Assembly: GCA_964393535.1 (NCBI GenBank)
Contig: CAYMUC010000074.1
Coordinates: forward strand, 1 to 15,393
Reading direction: 5' to 3'
Length of the DNA: 15,393 bases
Source of the DNA: CAYMUC01 sp964393535
Lineage (GTDB): Bacteria; Actinomycetota; Acidimicrobiia; Acidimicrobiales; Ilumatobacteraceae
In this document: positions 1 through 6,396 of the stretch, piece by piece
How the letters are laid out: every line of letters starts with the position of its first letter
Position numbering within the stretch: position 1 is the stretch's first letter
Notes under the pieces: model-generated
Seen by the model: only the letters and a program-made list of their open reading frames with translations
What the model was told of the DNA's origin: nothing
The model's database searches: none
Made by a program: the position numbers and the translations under genes

Positions 1-10
1 TCAACAACAG

Positions 11-15
11 AGGAG
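11..15 (+). promoter_or_regulatory. Shine-Dalgarno site of the substrate-binding protein
   Basis: AGGAG lies five bases before the ATG at 21. It is one of the few clear ribosome binding sites in the window and fixes this start. Confidence 0.75.
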
Positions 16-20
16 AGAAA

Positions 21-1298
21 ATGAAGAGCAAGGGGGAAAGAGTGGGTCGAGTGTGTCTGCGTCGAAGGACGTTGGCGTTTGCCGTTGCTACCGCAGTCGC
101 GGTGGCAGCCTGCGGAAACGACGATTCGTCATCCGATCAGCCCGCAACTACCACCACGACGTCCGCATCGAATGGGGGAAGCACTGCGACGACCACCGCT
201 GCGCCGTCGCCTCAGGAGGAAACAACCGAGGAGATCGGTCTTGGACAGAGTTTCAAGGTGGGCGCGATTCTGCCTCTCACCGGCCCAGCGGGGGCTATCG
301 GGCAAGACTTCGAATCTGCGCTGAGAGTGTTTGAGCGTATCGATCCGACTGCTGCCAAGATCAACATCGAATTCGTCGTGTGTGATGATGGGACGACTCC
401 CGATGGAGCGTCGGCGTGCGCACTGCGACTAATTCAGCAGGACGGCGTCGACATGATCTACGGGCCGGTGATTTCCGGTCTTCACGCAGCTGCGACACCC
501 GTACTCGCTGGAGGCCCACCCTCAATCAGTCCTTCTCCCTATATCTCTGTGGAGGAGGGAGATCCGATCTTCTCGGCAGCAGGGCGAGCAACCGATCTCG
601 ACCGAAGTGTCTTGCAGTTCGCCGCCGATCGTGGCTACGAGCGTGTTGCTATCTTGGCAACTACCGACACTACCGGCGAGACGGCTGTGAAGAATCTCGA
701 GGCGGCTAACGCATCCATCGGTTTAAGTCTGGCACTTGAGCGCATGGGCCCAGGGGACGTTGACGTGTCGGCCCAGGCCAACCGACTCCTCGAGACCGAT
801 CCTCAGTTGGTGTACATCGCATCGTCGGGCGCCGCAACAGGCGTTGCGTTACAGGCCTTTGCTCAACTCGAGGCTGATCTGCCGACGGCGCTGATCTGGT
901 CGAACACCTCGCCAGCGTTTCTGCGTGCCGCAGGTCCGGTGATGCCGAGTGAGACCCTTTACGCACTAGCGCCGTCGTGGCTTGCCGAGAACGTGGCCGA
1001 GGCCGACCGTGCCGAACTGATCACTGCATTCAAGGATTCCTTTGAACAGGAGTCGGGTGCCAAGCCATCGTTCCTCGTGCAGGGTGGCTACGACGCTTTT
1101 CAGTTAATCGCGTCGGCTCTGCTGACAGTCGGTAACGACAAGGAGGAGATCGTGAAGTATCTCGAGAACCTCACCGACTTCCAAGGGCTGAACTGGCAGT
1201 TGAGTTACTCAGCGGTCAACCACCTGGGCAAGGATACCGGCAACTATCAAATGTTCCGTTACGACCCGGCTACAGACTCCTGGAGCTTGGCGAGTTGA
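21..1298 (+). CDS. ABC transporter substrate-binding lipoprotein (branched-chain amino acid / LivK type)
   Basis: This 425-residue protein is an extracytoplasmic binding protein of the periplasmic-binding-protein type I fold that feeds a LivHMGF-type importer. Residues 1-31 form a lipoprotein signal peptide: a basic stretch (RRR at 14-16), an Ala/Val-rich hydrophobic core and a lipobox VAAC, with Cys31 as the likely lipidated residue. A Thr/Ser-rich, low-complexity tether follows at about 35-70. The binding domain starts near residue 75 with KVGAILPLTGPAG, the typical first strand and ligand-binding loop of this family. It continues through a VVCDDG segment and a YGPVISG segment to the C-terminus. 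The start is fixed by an AGGAG site five bases upstream. No permease or ATPase gene follows, so partners would be upstream of the window or elsewhere. The ligand cannot be read from sequence; amino acids, amides or urea-like compounds are all possible. Confidence 0.9.
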   Translation: MKSKGERVGRVCLRRRTLAFAVATAVAVAACGNDDSSSDQPATTTTTSASNGGSTATTTAAPSPQEETTEEIGLGQSFKVGAILPLTGPAGAIGQDFESALRVFERIDPTAAKINIEFVVCDDGTTPDGASACALRLIQQDGVDMIYGPVISGLHAAATPVLAGGPPSISPSPYISVEEGDPIFSAAGRATDLDRSVLQFAADRGYERVAILATTDTTGETAVKNLEAANASIGLSLALERMGPGDVDVSAQANRLLETDPQLVYIASSGAATGVALQAFAQLEADLPTALIWSNTSPAFLRAAGPVMPSETLYALAPSWLAENVAEADRAELITAFKDSFEQESGAKPSFLVQGGYDAFQLIASALLTVGNDKEEIVKYLENLTDFQGLNWQLSYSAVNHLGKDTGNYQMFRYDPATDSWSLAS

Positions 1299-1310
1299 GG
1301 ATGTGACTCG

Positions 1311-1340
1311 GCGGGGCGTCCGGATGGTCGGGCGTCCCGC
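1311..1340 (+). terminator. Terminator-like hairpin after the binding-protein gene
   Basis: Twelve bases GCGGGGCGTCCG (1311-1322) pair with CGGGCGTCCCGC (1329-1340) around a six-base loop, with two G-T wobbles. The hairpin begins 12 bases after the stop codon. There is no T-run, as is common for actinobacterial terminators. Confidence 0.6.
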
Positions 1341-1377
1341 TAGAGGCACTGCGGGCGCAGTGGTGGTTAGCCTCTAG
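1340..1377. repeat. Nested inverted repeat directly behind the first hairpin
   Basis: CTAGAGGC (1340-1347) is perfectly inverted at 1370-1377 (GCCTCTAG). Inside it CACTGC (1347-1352) pairs with GCAGTG (1357-1362). It could be a second terminator arm or a remnant of a mobile-element end; the sequence does not decide. The rest of 1378-1504 holds nothing I recognise. Confidence 0.45.
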
Positions 1378-1504
1378 AACTAGGTACTGCCGGGCGTGAT
1401 TGTGATCTCTCGGCGACGACGCGACATCATTCTCTGAGGTTCCCGTAACGGCGGAGGTGGCGTGTCCCAGGAGGGTGGGATTGAGAGGGACCCGATGAGT
1501 GGTC

Positions 1505-2677
1505 CAGGTGGCGTGTACCCCGGTTTGTGGATTCGGGATGTGGGAGTCAGGCTGCTGTCACCTTGCGTTGGCGTTTCTCGAACTCGACCGGTGACACGTT
1601 GCCCAGAGACGAGTGGCGCCGGCGGCGATCGTAGAACCATTCAATCCAGTCGACGATTGCCATCGATAGTTCGAGACGGGTGGTCCAACGCTGCCCGTTG
1701 AGCAACTCGATCTGCATCGAACCCCAGAACGACCCCACGTTCATACTCGCAGTCGAATGCGTCGCCGACACTGCCGATCGATTGCACGAGGTTCGATGAG
1801 CGAACCTTCTGACTGAACGTCCACGAGGTGAACTGGGGTCCATGGTCCGTATGTATCAGGCCGCCCGTGCCCCGGTGGTCGAGGGCCATAGCGAGAGCAC
1901 TGTTCACCATCGCGGTGGTTGCCCTCTTGTCGATCGACCATCCAACGATCCTGCGTGACCACGCATCGAGAACCGCGCAGCAATACACCTTGCCTTCTGT
2001 CATGGGATGCTCCGTGAAGTCGGTCATCCACAACTGGTTCGGACCGTCACGCCGGAACGACCGATTCACCAGATCATCGCTGGTGTACCGATTCGAGTCC
2101 GACCGCTTGTAGCCCCGCCGTGCCGGAAGTCCAGCGATCTGCCGTTCACGCATGATGGACCGCACCAACTTGAGGTTGACGACCTGTCCATGGGCATCAC
2201 CGAGTTCGGCCTGGACACGCCGGGCGCCATACGTGCGACGCGAGTCCTCCCAGATCTGGATCACCACGTCACTCAGCCACGCTCGCCTGATTTCCCGTGC
2301 CGCTGGAGGCCGGCTGCGCGATCGGAAGAATCCCGATGGGGCCACTCGCAGCAACCGGCACGTGGCACTGCTGCTATGACCCTCAGCGGCGAGCTGAGCC
2401 ACGATCGGATACAGGTCTTTTGGGCGAACCACCCGTCCCTTCGCGAAGAGTTCGCTCGCCCGCTTCGCTGCGGCGAGCTCGGTCTCCAACTCGGCGATTC
2501 GCCGACGAGCCTCACGCAACTCAGACGACTCCGAGGTACTTCTGCCCACACGGTGGCCTCGGTCAACGTCGTCTTGGGCTTTCCATCGATGAATCGTCGC
2601 CTCGCTGACCTCAAGACGCTGAGCTGATGGCGCTCAGGTGAATCTCCCCAGAGCTGCTCACTGAATTGCCCCACCTG
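1505..2677 (-). mobile_element. Decayed IS3-family insertion sequence
   Basis: The core is a minus-strand IS3-family transposase remnant. Candidate ends are a seven-base inverted motif CAGGTGG, at 1505-1511 on the plus strand and at 2677-2671 on the minus strand. This gives an element of about 1.17 kb, close to the usual 1.2-1.5 kb of the family, with the transposase stop about 40 bases from one end. The similarity between the ends is short, and a second GGTGGCGTGT copy at 1456-1465 offers an alternative left boundary, so the limits are tentative. No target-site duplication was identified. Confidence 0.5.
1547..2633 (-). pseudogene. IS3-family transposase, frameshifted and catalytically defective
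   Basis: Transposases of this family cut and join element ends with an RNase H-like DDE domain. The open frame from 2633 begins with a helix-turn-helix piece (LEVSEATIHRWK) and a helical zipper-like stretch (ELREARRRIAELETELAAAK). It runs through TYGARRVQAEL and the integrase core, with the first Asp in WMTDFTEH and the second in HTDHGPQFTSW. Near 1740-1760 the reading frame is lost after GDAFD. The C-terminal part (GSFWGSMQIELLNGQRW to SSLGNVSPVEFEKRQ) continues in another frame to the stop at 1547. The conserved ESFW motif that supplies the catalytic Glu reads GSFW (Gly codon GGG at 1735-1733). The N-terminus also lacks a proper start: the frame closes at a TGA at 2636-2634. It is most likely a dead copy. 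Confidence 0.85.
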
Positions 2678-3015
2678 CGTGGTCCGCCAAACGGGTCACC
2701 GCATGCCCATGCACGCGCCGTGCGACGCCAGCCGGCGATGACGTTCAGCAATGGACTTTGGGTGCCGAGTGATTCCGACATGTCAGCCACCCGACCGAAC
2801 TCACCGACCAACTCCAGTTGGTCTTTCTCTGGTAGCGCTCTCGTCCAGGGTGTCAATGGCCACGCCGCCCCCAGGAGCGAACTGACCTGCTAGGGCACAG
2901 TTGATGTCGTAAGAGTCGACAGCAGTCGGCAGAAGTCGCCGAACACCTGCATGACCTTGGCGGGCCGGTCCTCCAGTTCGGACCACTGGCCGTCTGGTTC
3001 GGCAATCGCGTTCAT
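2678..3015 (-). pseudogene. Remnant of a Phd-like antitoxin gene, truncated by the IS
   Basis: Behind the HNH gene on the minus strand, a frame opens with ATG at 3015 (MNAIAEPDGQWSELEDRPAK), 22 bases after the HNH stop. It is interrupted by TAG at 2892-2890, then continues as SSLLGAAWPL, LPEKDQLELVGEFGRVADM and SPLLNVIAGWRRTARAWA before running into the IS near 2677. The two-part layout resembles, from memory, actinobacterial prevent-host-death (Phd) family proteins: a short N-terminal part with SELxxRPAKVM, then a C-terminal helical part ending in WRxTAxxxAxP. About 20-30 residues that would normally sit between the two parts seem to be missing. It is therefore a pseudogene with an internal stop, a probable deletion and a truncated 3' end. 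The family call is inference, but the protein-like character of both halves in one frame is visible. Confidence 0.45.
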
Positions 3016-3037
3016 GGCATGGACCTCGTCCGCCCTG

Positions 3038-4147
3038 TCACCCCACCATCTCCAACACCTGACGCACACGGTGGGGGTCCACGATCTCGAAGTCAGCGCT
3101 GCGCACCCACAGCTGCGAACCCTCGGGCAGCCATCTGTAGGTGGCGCTCACGATGCCCAGCGTGCGGTCGCGTCGGCGTGGCCAGCCGAGGTCGTGGGCG
3201 ATGTTGTCAAGCACCGATGTGTTCAAGCGGTGAACCCAGCGTTCGAGGTGTTCGTGCGCCGCGATGGCGGCGCTCTTGGAGCCATTGCACGTGCCGTGAC
3301 TGGCCACCAGGTTGTCCAGCGCGTTGTCGGGGTGACGTGACCACGGGATGAAGTGGTCCACCTCGATGCGCTCACGCATGAGCTTGTCGCAGTAGAAGCA
3401 CCGGCGATCCTGCACGTCCACCAGGTGATCCCGCACCGGCGTCAGGTCGATGCGTGTGGCACCGAACAGGAACTCGTCGAGTTGGTGAGCGTCCACCAGG
3501 TCGGCGTTCTGGCGGGCCACCTGCGCCACCCACTTGTTCTGAATCGCTGGGCGCAGCAGTGGTGCCAACCGCACGAGGTACTCGCCGGCCCCGGGTCGCA
3601 GGTGCAGACGGTCGTCGAAGTCGATGCGCAGCACGTTGCCGGTCGGTTCCTCGTCGCGCCACGTGAAGTCGTAGATGAACCGGTCCTCCACCGCCACCTT
3701 GGTGTCGCCGAAGCGCTGCAGTTTGGGGATGGGCATGCGCAGCACCGTGGCGATGAGGTCACGCTCCAGTCGCTGCCAATCCGCCGGGTCGGCGGCTCGG
3801 GCTGCGGCAAGTGAGGCCCGTGTTCCCAGGCCGTGCAACTGCCGCCACGCATGCAACTTGGCGGGGATGTCGTTCTGGGGAGACTGCCGCAGTGCCGATG
3901 GCTCGCCGTCGGGGCCCTCGGCATAGACGGCACTTTGCGGCCAGTACAACTCGATCACTCGGAGGGCCACTTGCTTGCCCGACACGGCGTCGGGTGCGCC
4001 TCGCAGTGGACTGGACGATTCGGCCACCACGTCGATGAGCGCCAGCAGCGTGGCGAGTTTGTAGGTGGCCGACTTGCGGCCCGTCTCCACCAGCGACAGC
4101 ACCTTCTCGGCGAAGCGGAGGCCACCATCGTCTGCCACGACGCTCAC
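3038..4147 (-). CDS. HNH endonuclease domain protein
   Basis: This is a protein of about 369 residues with a C-terminal HNH nuclease domain. Cys250 and Cys253 (RCFYCDK) and Cys287 are probable structural zinc ligands. Asp264-His265 (VDHFIPW) is the catalytic start, followed by Asn279 in LDNLV and by CNGSK at 287-291 in the last helix. The pattern C-x2-C...DH...N...CN..K is that of McrA/HNH-type nucleases. The N-terminal ~200 residues begin RFAEKVLSLVETGRKSATYK, a helical region seen in stand-alone HNH proteins of defence islands; its role is unknown. The frame is open upstream to 4297, but family-like sequence only starts at the GTG at 4147 (alternatively the GTG at 4138), and earlier starts would overlap the divergent CopG gene. 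The Phd-like remnant follows in the same direction. A role in DNA restriction or mobile-element biology is plausible but unproven. Confidence 0.85.
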   Translation of the reverse strand: MSVVADDGGLRFAEKVLSLVETGRKSATYKLATLLALIDVVAESSSPLRGAPDAVSGKQVALRVIELYWPQSAVYAEGPDGEPSALRQSPQNDIPAKLHAWRQLHGLGTRASLAAARAADPADWQRLERDLIATVLRMPIPKLQRFGDTKVAVEDRFIYDFTWRDEEPTGNVLRIDFDDRLHLRPGAGEYLVRLAPLLRPAIQNKWVAQVARQNADLVDAHQLDEFLFGATRIDLTPVRDHLVDVQDRRCFYCDKLMRERIEVDHFIPWSRHPDNALDNLVASHGTCNGSKSAAIAAHEHLERWVHRLNTSVLDNIAHDLGWPRRRDRTLGIVSATYRWLPEGSQLWVRSADFEIVDPHRVRQVLEMVG

Positions 4148-4190
4148 GGTAGCGAGTGCGTGTTGGCCGACGACGTCGTGAGCCGGGCGC

Positions 4191-4207
4191 GGTATCGAAC
4201 CGATACC
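4191..4207. promoter_or_regulatory. Perfect inverted repeat, probable operator between HNH and CopG genes
   Basis: GGTATCG-AAC-CGATACC is a perfect 7+7 inverted repeat with a three-base centre. It lies 15 bases before the CopG start codon and 43 bases before the HNH start. GCGC also flanks it on both sides. The position and symmetry suit autoregulation by the ribbon-helix-helix protein encoded next to it. The 10-base palindrome ACGACGTCGT at 4170-4179 lies in the same spacer. Confidence 0.55.
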
Positions 4208-4222
4208 AGCGCAGGCGTGGCC

Positions 4223-4432
4223 ATGGCGCTTCGGCTCACCGAGAGCGAACAACAAGCTCTGCGCGAGCGGGCAGAGGTTGAGGGAATCTCGATGCAAGAG
4301 GCCGCTCGTCGGGCCATTCGCGAGTTCGTTTCACGCGGGGAGCATCGAGATCGTGTCGCCATTGCGGCGAGAACGGTGATGACGACTCATGCCGAGGCGA
4401 TTCGTTGCAGCGGACAACCCCGATCTGGGTGA
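4223..4432 (+). CDS. CopG-type ribbon-helix-helix antitoxin (orphan)
   Basis: This 69-residue protein has the ribbon-helix-helix layout. A short beta strand (MALRLTE) binds DNA in dimers, helix A follows (ESEQQALRERAEVEG), and the second helix is SMQEAARRAIREFVSR, with a charged tail of HRDRVAIAARTVMTTHAEAI. Proteins with this exact style of N-terminus and a tail ending HAEAI are, as I recall them, antitoxins encoded just before Doc/Fic-type toxins in Actinobacteria. Here no toxin frame follows; a hairpin starts 15 bases after the stop. The last residues (RCSGQPRSG) are unlike the usual ending and may be altered. The ATG at 4223 is chosen because it starts the beta strand directly; a GTG at 4217 is an alternative. 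The reading frame is open far upstream, but that part overlaps the HNH gene on the other strand and is a shadow. Confidence 0.75.
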   Translation: MALRLTESEQQALRERAEVEGISMQEAARRAIREFVSRGEHRDRVAIAARTVMTTHAEAIRCSGQPRSG

Positions 4433-4447
4433 GATCACGACGTTCCT

Positions 4448-4469
4448 CGGGCGCCTCCTCAGGCGCCTG
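4448..4469 (+). terminator. Terminator-like hairpin after the CopG gene
   Basis: GGCGCCT (4450-4456) pairs perfectly with AGGCGCC (4461-4467) around the loop CCTC. One wobble and one further pair extend it outward. It separates the CopG gene from the opposing antitoxin gene that ends at 4538 and could stop transcription from either side. Confidence 0.55.
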
Positions 4470-4537
4470 TAGGCCTTCCTTGGGGGCATGGCATGAACCG
4501 TCGAGCAGTCTGGGCTCATGGCCCACCTGGGTGAACG

Positions 4538-4810
4538 TCAGGCGACGTCGAGGAACTTCCGCAGTGCTCGGCGGATGATCTCGCTGGCTGAGGTGTGGTC
4601 GGCCTTCGCCCGGGCTTCGATGGCCGAGCGGAGCTCGGGATCGATGCGGACCGGCACAACTTCTGCAGGACCTGATCCCATTGCGGGCCGACCGCGTCGC
4701 CGGACCTTGAGATGCTCGACGTCGTAGTCGGTCGACGCGACTTCGTCGGCCAAGGCATCGAGTTCTGCCTCGGTCAGTGTTCTTCCGGTCTTTGTCGTGT
4801 GTCGGGTCAT
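4538..4810 (-). CDS. Ribbon-helix-helix (CopG-like) antitoxin
   Basis: This is a 90-residue protein. Residues 1-35 are acidic and helical (TLTEAELDALADEVAS), a typical toxin-wrapping arm. A basic linker RRRGRPAMGSG follows. Residues 50-88 form the ribbon-helix-helix: strand EVVPVRID, then helix PELRSAIEARAKA and helix TSASEIIRRALRKFL. It would bind the upstream toxin and repress the operon. The start is fixed by its ATGA overlap with the stop of the toxin gene in its restored frame, which indicates translational coupling. Longer frames starting up to 5071 run through the toxin gene in another frame and are artefacts. The gene appears intact, whereas the toxin before it is frameshifted. Confidence 0.85.
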   Translation of the reverse strand: MTRHTTKTGRTLTEAELDALADEVASTDYDVEHLKVRRRGRPAMGSGPAEVVPVRIDPELRSAIEARAKADHTSASEIIRRALRKFLDVA

Positions 4811-5069
4811 GGCGTTGGGTCCTCCGCAGTCGGAAGTAGTTCGAAAAACACCGCTCGCAGTTGCATGGCGTGGATCACCAGCTCGACGTTGGTTGCGAGT
4901 TCGAGCCAGATGACCTCGATGAGGCTGCCCGACAGGTCGGGCCCAAGGCGAGAACCTTGGGCGGGTCAGCCTCGGGATCGAGGTCGGCGATGACCGGCGC
5001 GTGCTCGACGGCATGCTCGACGTCCCCGGTGCTGTAGCCGTGCTTGAACGCTGAACGGTGGAACTCCAC
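4807..5069 (-). pseudogene. Small toxin gene (BrnT-like) with a one-base frameshift
   Basis: The frame from GTG 5069 gives EFHRSAFKHGYSTGDVEHAV and then DPPKVLALGP, after which the frame breaks near 4928-4935. Adding one base there (CCCGACCTG to CCCGGACCTG) continues cleanly as GPDLSGSLIEVIWLEL, then LVIHAMQLRAVFFELLP, and stops at TGA 4809-4807, overlapping the antitoxin ATG. The start FKHGxSxxDVxHAV, the middle VLxLGPDxxGxLIEV and the end LVIHAM are what I recall of small actinobacterial toxins paired with RHH antitoxins, similar in style to BrnT. The restored length would be about 87 residues. A single-base sequencing error cannot be excluded; otherwise this is an inactivated toxin beside an intact antitoxin. 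A putative -10 (TAATAC, 5086-5081 on the minus strand) lies 11 bases before the start. Confidence 0.65.
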
Positions 5070-5071
5070 AC

Positions 5072-5086
5072 CGCTTTAGCGTATTA
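5072..5086 (-). promoter_or_regulatory. Putative promoter/operator of the toxin-antitoxin operon
   Basis: Reading the minus strand, TAATAC (5086-5081) resembles a -10 box. The small inverted repeat CGCT-AA-AGCG (5081-5072) sits between it and the GTG at 5069. This would leave only about five bases of leader. The repeat is a candidate binding site for the RHH antitoxin. Confidence 0.35.
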
Positions 5087-5155
5087 CAAAAAGTCTGGGG
5101 TGCGCGCTCCCCTCGAACCCAACCCTCCAAGACCTTGTGACGCCTGACACCTCGC

Positions 5156-5173
5156 CTGTGGGACAATCCACAG
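5156..5173 (+). promoter_or_regulatory. Extended -10 promoter giving a leaderless mRNA; inverted repeat around it
   Basis: TGG-GACAAT (5159-5167) fits an extended -10 element. It ends six bases before the ATG at 5174, so transcription would start at or next to the start codon; no Shine-Dalgarno sequence is present. CTGTGG (5156-5161) and CCACAG (5168-5173) form an inverted repeat exactly around the hexamer and could bind a regulator. Confidence 0.4.
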
Positions 5174-6310
5174 ATGCCCTTCAGCGATGTGGTGACGCCC
5201 GAAGACCTGCTGAGCGCGGATGGTCCGGCCTGGCTCACCCAGGCGCTGCAGCGAGCCGGCCTCGCCGACGGTGCCACCGTGACGGCAGTGTCGGGCCGGC
5301 CTATCGGCACCGGTCAGGTGGGCGACAGTTACCGCTTCGAACTCACCTGGAGCGACCCGTCGACGGCCGCCTCCACCGACGCCTCTGCCAACCGCCCGTC
5401 GACCGTCGTCGGCAAGTTTCCCTCCACCGATCCCGTCAGCCGCGCCACCGCCCGCATGGTGCAGACCTACGAGCGTGAAGTCGGCTTCTACCGTCAGTTG
5501 CATGCGCAGGTGAGCATCCCCACACCCACGCCCTACCACGCCGCCATCATCGACGAGTCGGGTGACTTCACGGTGATCATGTCGGACGTCGTCGGCGCCA
5601 GCCAGGGCGATCAGTTGGGTGGCTGCGGTGTGGTCGAAGGCGAGTTGATGGCGGTGGCCGCCGCCCGGCTGCACGGCCCCACTTGGGGTGCCGACACCCG
5701 GTTCCTCGACTGCGCGTGGTTGGGTCGCCCCACCACCTCCGACGTGAACGACCGTCAGACCCTGTATCAGTTGGTGCTGTCGGGCTTCCTCGACCGCTAC
5801 CGCCAACGCCTGGGCGACGACGTGTGCGATGTGGTGTCGTGGTTGTCCACTCGCATGGTGGACGCCTGGGAGGCCAATGCCGCACTCGGCATTCCCCCGT
5901 GTGTGGTGCACGGTGACTATCGCCTCGACAACATGCTGTTCCGCTACGACCCGACCGGCACCGCCGTCGACGTGACCGTGGTGGACTGGCAGACCGCTGG
6001 CGTTGGGAGTGGTCCCAGCGACCTCGCCTACGGCGTGGGTTCGGGTCTGCCGGCCGAGCTTCGTCGTCAGCACGAACGAACTTTGTTCGACCGGTACTGC
6101 GACGAGTTGGAGACCCTGGTGCCCGCGGGAGCGGTGGACCGCACGGCGCTGTGGCAGGGCTACCGCCTGGGGTCGTGCAGTGGCCTGGTGATGGCCGTCA
6201 CGGCGTCCATGATCGTGGGGAGAACCGACCGAGGCGACGAGATGTTCTGCGTGATGACCGAACGTCACGCCCAGCAGATGCTGGACCTCGGTTTCGCCGA
6301 CCTCGTGTGA
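5174..6310 (+). CDS. Phosphotransferase family protein (aminoglycoside phosphotransferase fold)
   Basis: This 378-residue cytoplasmic protein has a kinase-like fold of the APH/choline kinase superfamily. The N-lobe carries the probable ATP-binding lysine, Lys81, in VVGKFPS, and an ATARMVQTYEREVGFYRQL helix with the partner Glu. The Brenner motif is HGDYRLDNML (His246, Asp248, Asn253), with Asp248 the catalytic base. VVDWQ with Asp271 is the metal-binding DFG equivalent. The family includes antibiotic kinases, but also many small-molecule kinases of unknown substrate. This long form with FYRQL and HGDYRLDN is common in Actinobacteria beside lipid or acyl-CoA genes, so a resistance function should not be assumed. 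The ATG at 5174 directly follows a -10 box (leaderless). It stands alone between the toxin-antitoxin operon and hipBA and has the same GC-rich codon use as its neighbours. Confidence 0.85.
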   Translation: MPFSDVVTPEDLLSADGPAWLTQALQRAGLADGATVTAVSGRPIGTGQVGDSYRFELTWSDPSTAASTDASANRPSTVVGKFPSTDPVSRATARMVQTYEREVGFYRQLHAQVSIPTPTPYHAAIIDESGDFTVIMSDVVGASQGDQLGGCGVVEGELMAVAAARLHGPTWGADTRFLDCAWLGRPTTSDVNDRQTLYQLVLSGFLDRYRQRLGDDVCDVVSWLSTRMVDAWEANAALGIPPCVVHGDYRLDNMLFRYDPTGTAVDVTVVDWQTAGVGSGPSDLAYGVGSGLPAELRRQHERTLFDRYCDELETLVPAGAVDRTALWQGYRLGSCSGLVMAVTASMIVGRTDRGDEMFCVMTERHAQQMLDLGFADLV

Positions 6311-6322
6311 CGCCGGGTAGCG

Positions 6323-6396
6323 CAATACGTTGAATGCCAGAGCGATAGAACGCATTGTAAGACGTTAATCTGCTTTATAACGCACAGTCTTGTGCG
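6323..6396. promoter_or_regulatory. hipBA promoter with an array of inverted repeats (operators)
   Basis: The 81-base spacer holds three symmetric elements. CAATACGTT (6323-6331) faces AACGCATTG (6349-6357), with eight of nine bases matching. CGTTA (6363-6367) faces TAACG (6378-6382). CGCACA-GTCT-TGTGCG (6381-6396) is perfect. AACG-type half sites recur in both orientations. A probable promoter is TTGTAA (6355-6360) with TATAAC (6376-6381), spaced 15 bases; the last repeat covers the start codon region. This is what is expected for cooperative autorepression by HipB. Confidence 0.55.

Noticed and set aside
1547..1760. Programmed frameshift typical of IS3 elements
   Set aside because: The IS3 programmed shift joins OrfA and OrfB near the N-terminus. 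This break lies in the catalytic core and coincides with loss of the catalytic Glu.
2007..2627. 206-residue plus-strand frame within the IS
   Set aside because: It is antisense to the transposase core and carries none of the motifs.
3833..4222. Long upstream extension of the CopG frame
   Set aside because: It overlaps the HNH coding sequence antisense and lacks RHH-like sequence; the real gene starts at 4223.
4811..5071. Upstream extension of the RHH antitoxin frame (Ser/Arg/Thr-rich)
   Set aside because: It is the toxin gene read in a wrong frame; the ATG at 4810 overlaps the toxin stop.
5174..6310. Antibiotic-resistance aminoglycoside kinase
   Set aside because: The fold matches, but the long actinobacterial form has many non-resistance members and no resistance-specific feature is visible.
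5084..6355. 423-residue minus-strand open frame opposite the phosphotransferase
   Set aside because: It is the antisense shadow of a gene with clear kinase motifs; its composition is His/Val/Gly-rich and it shows no domain.
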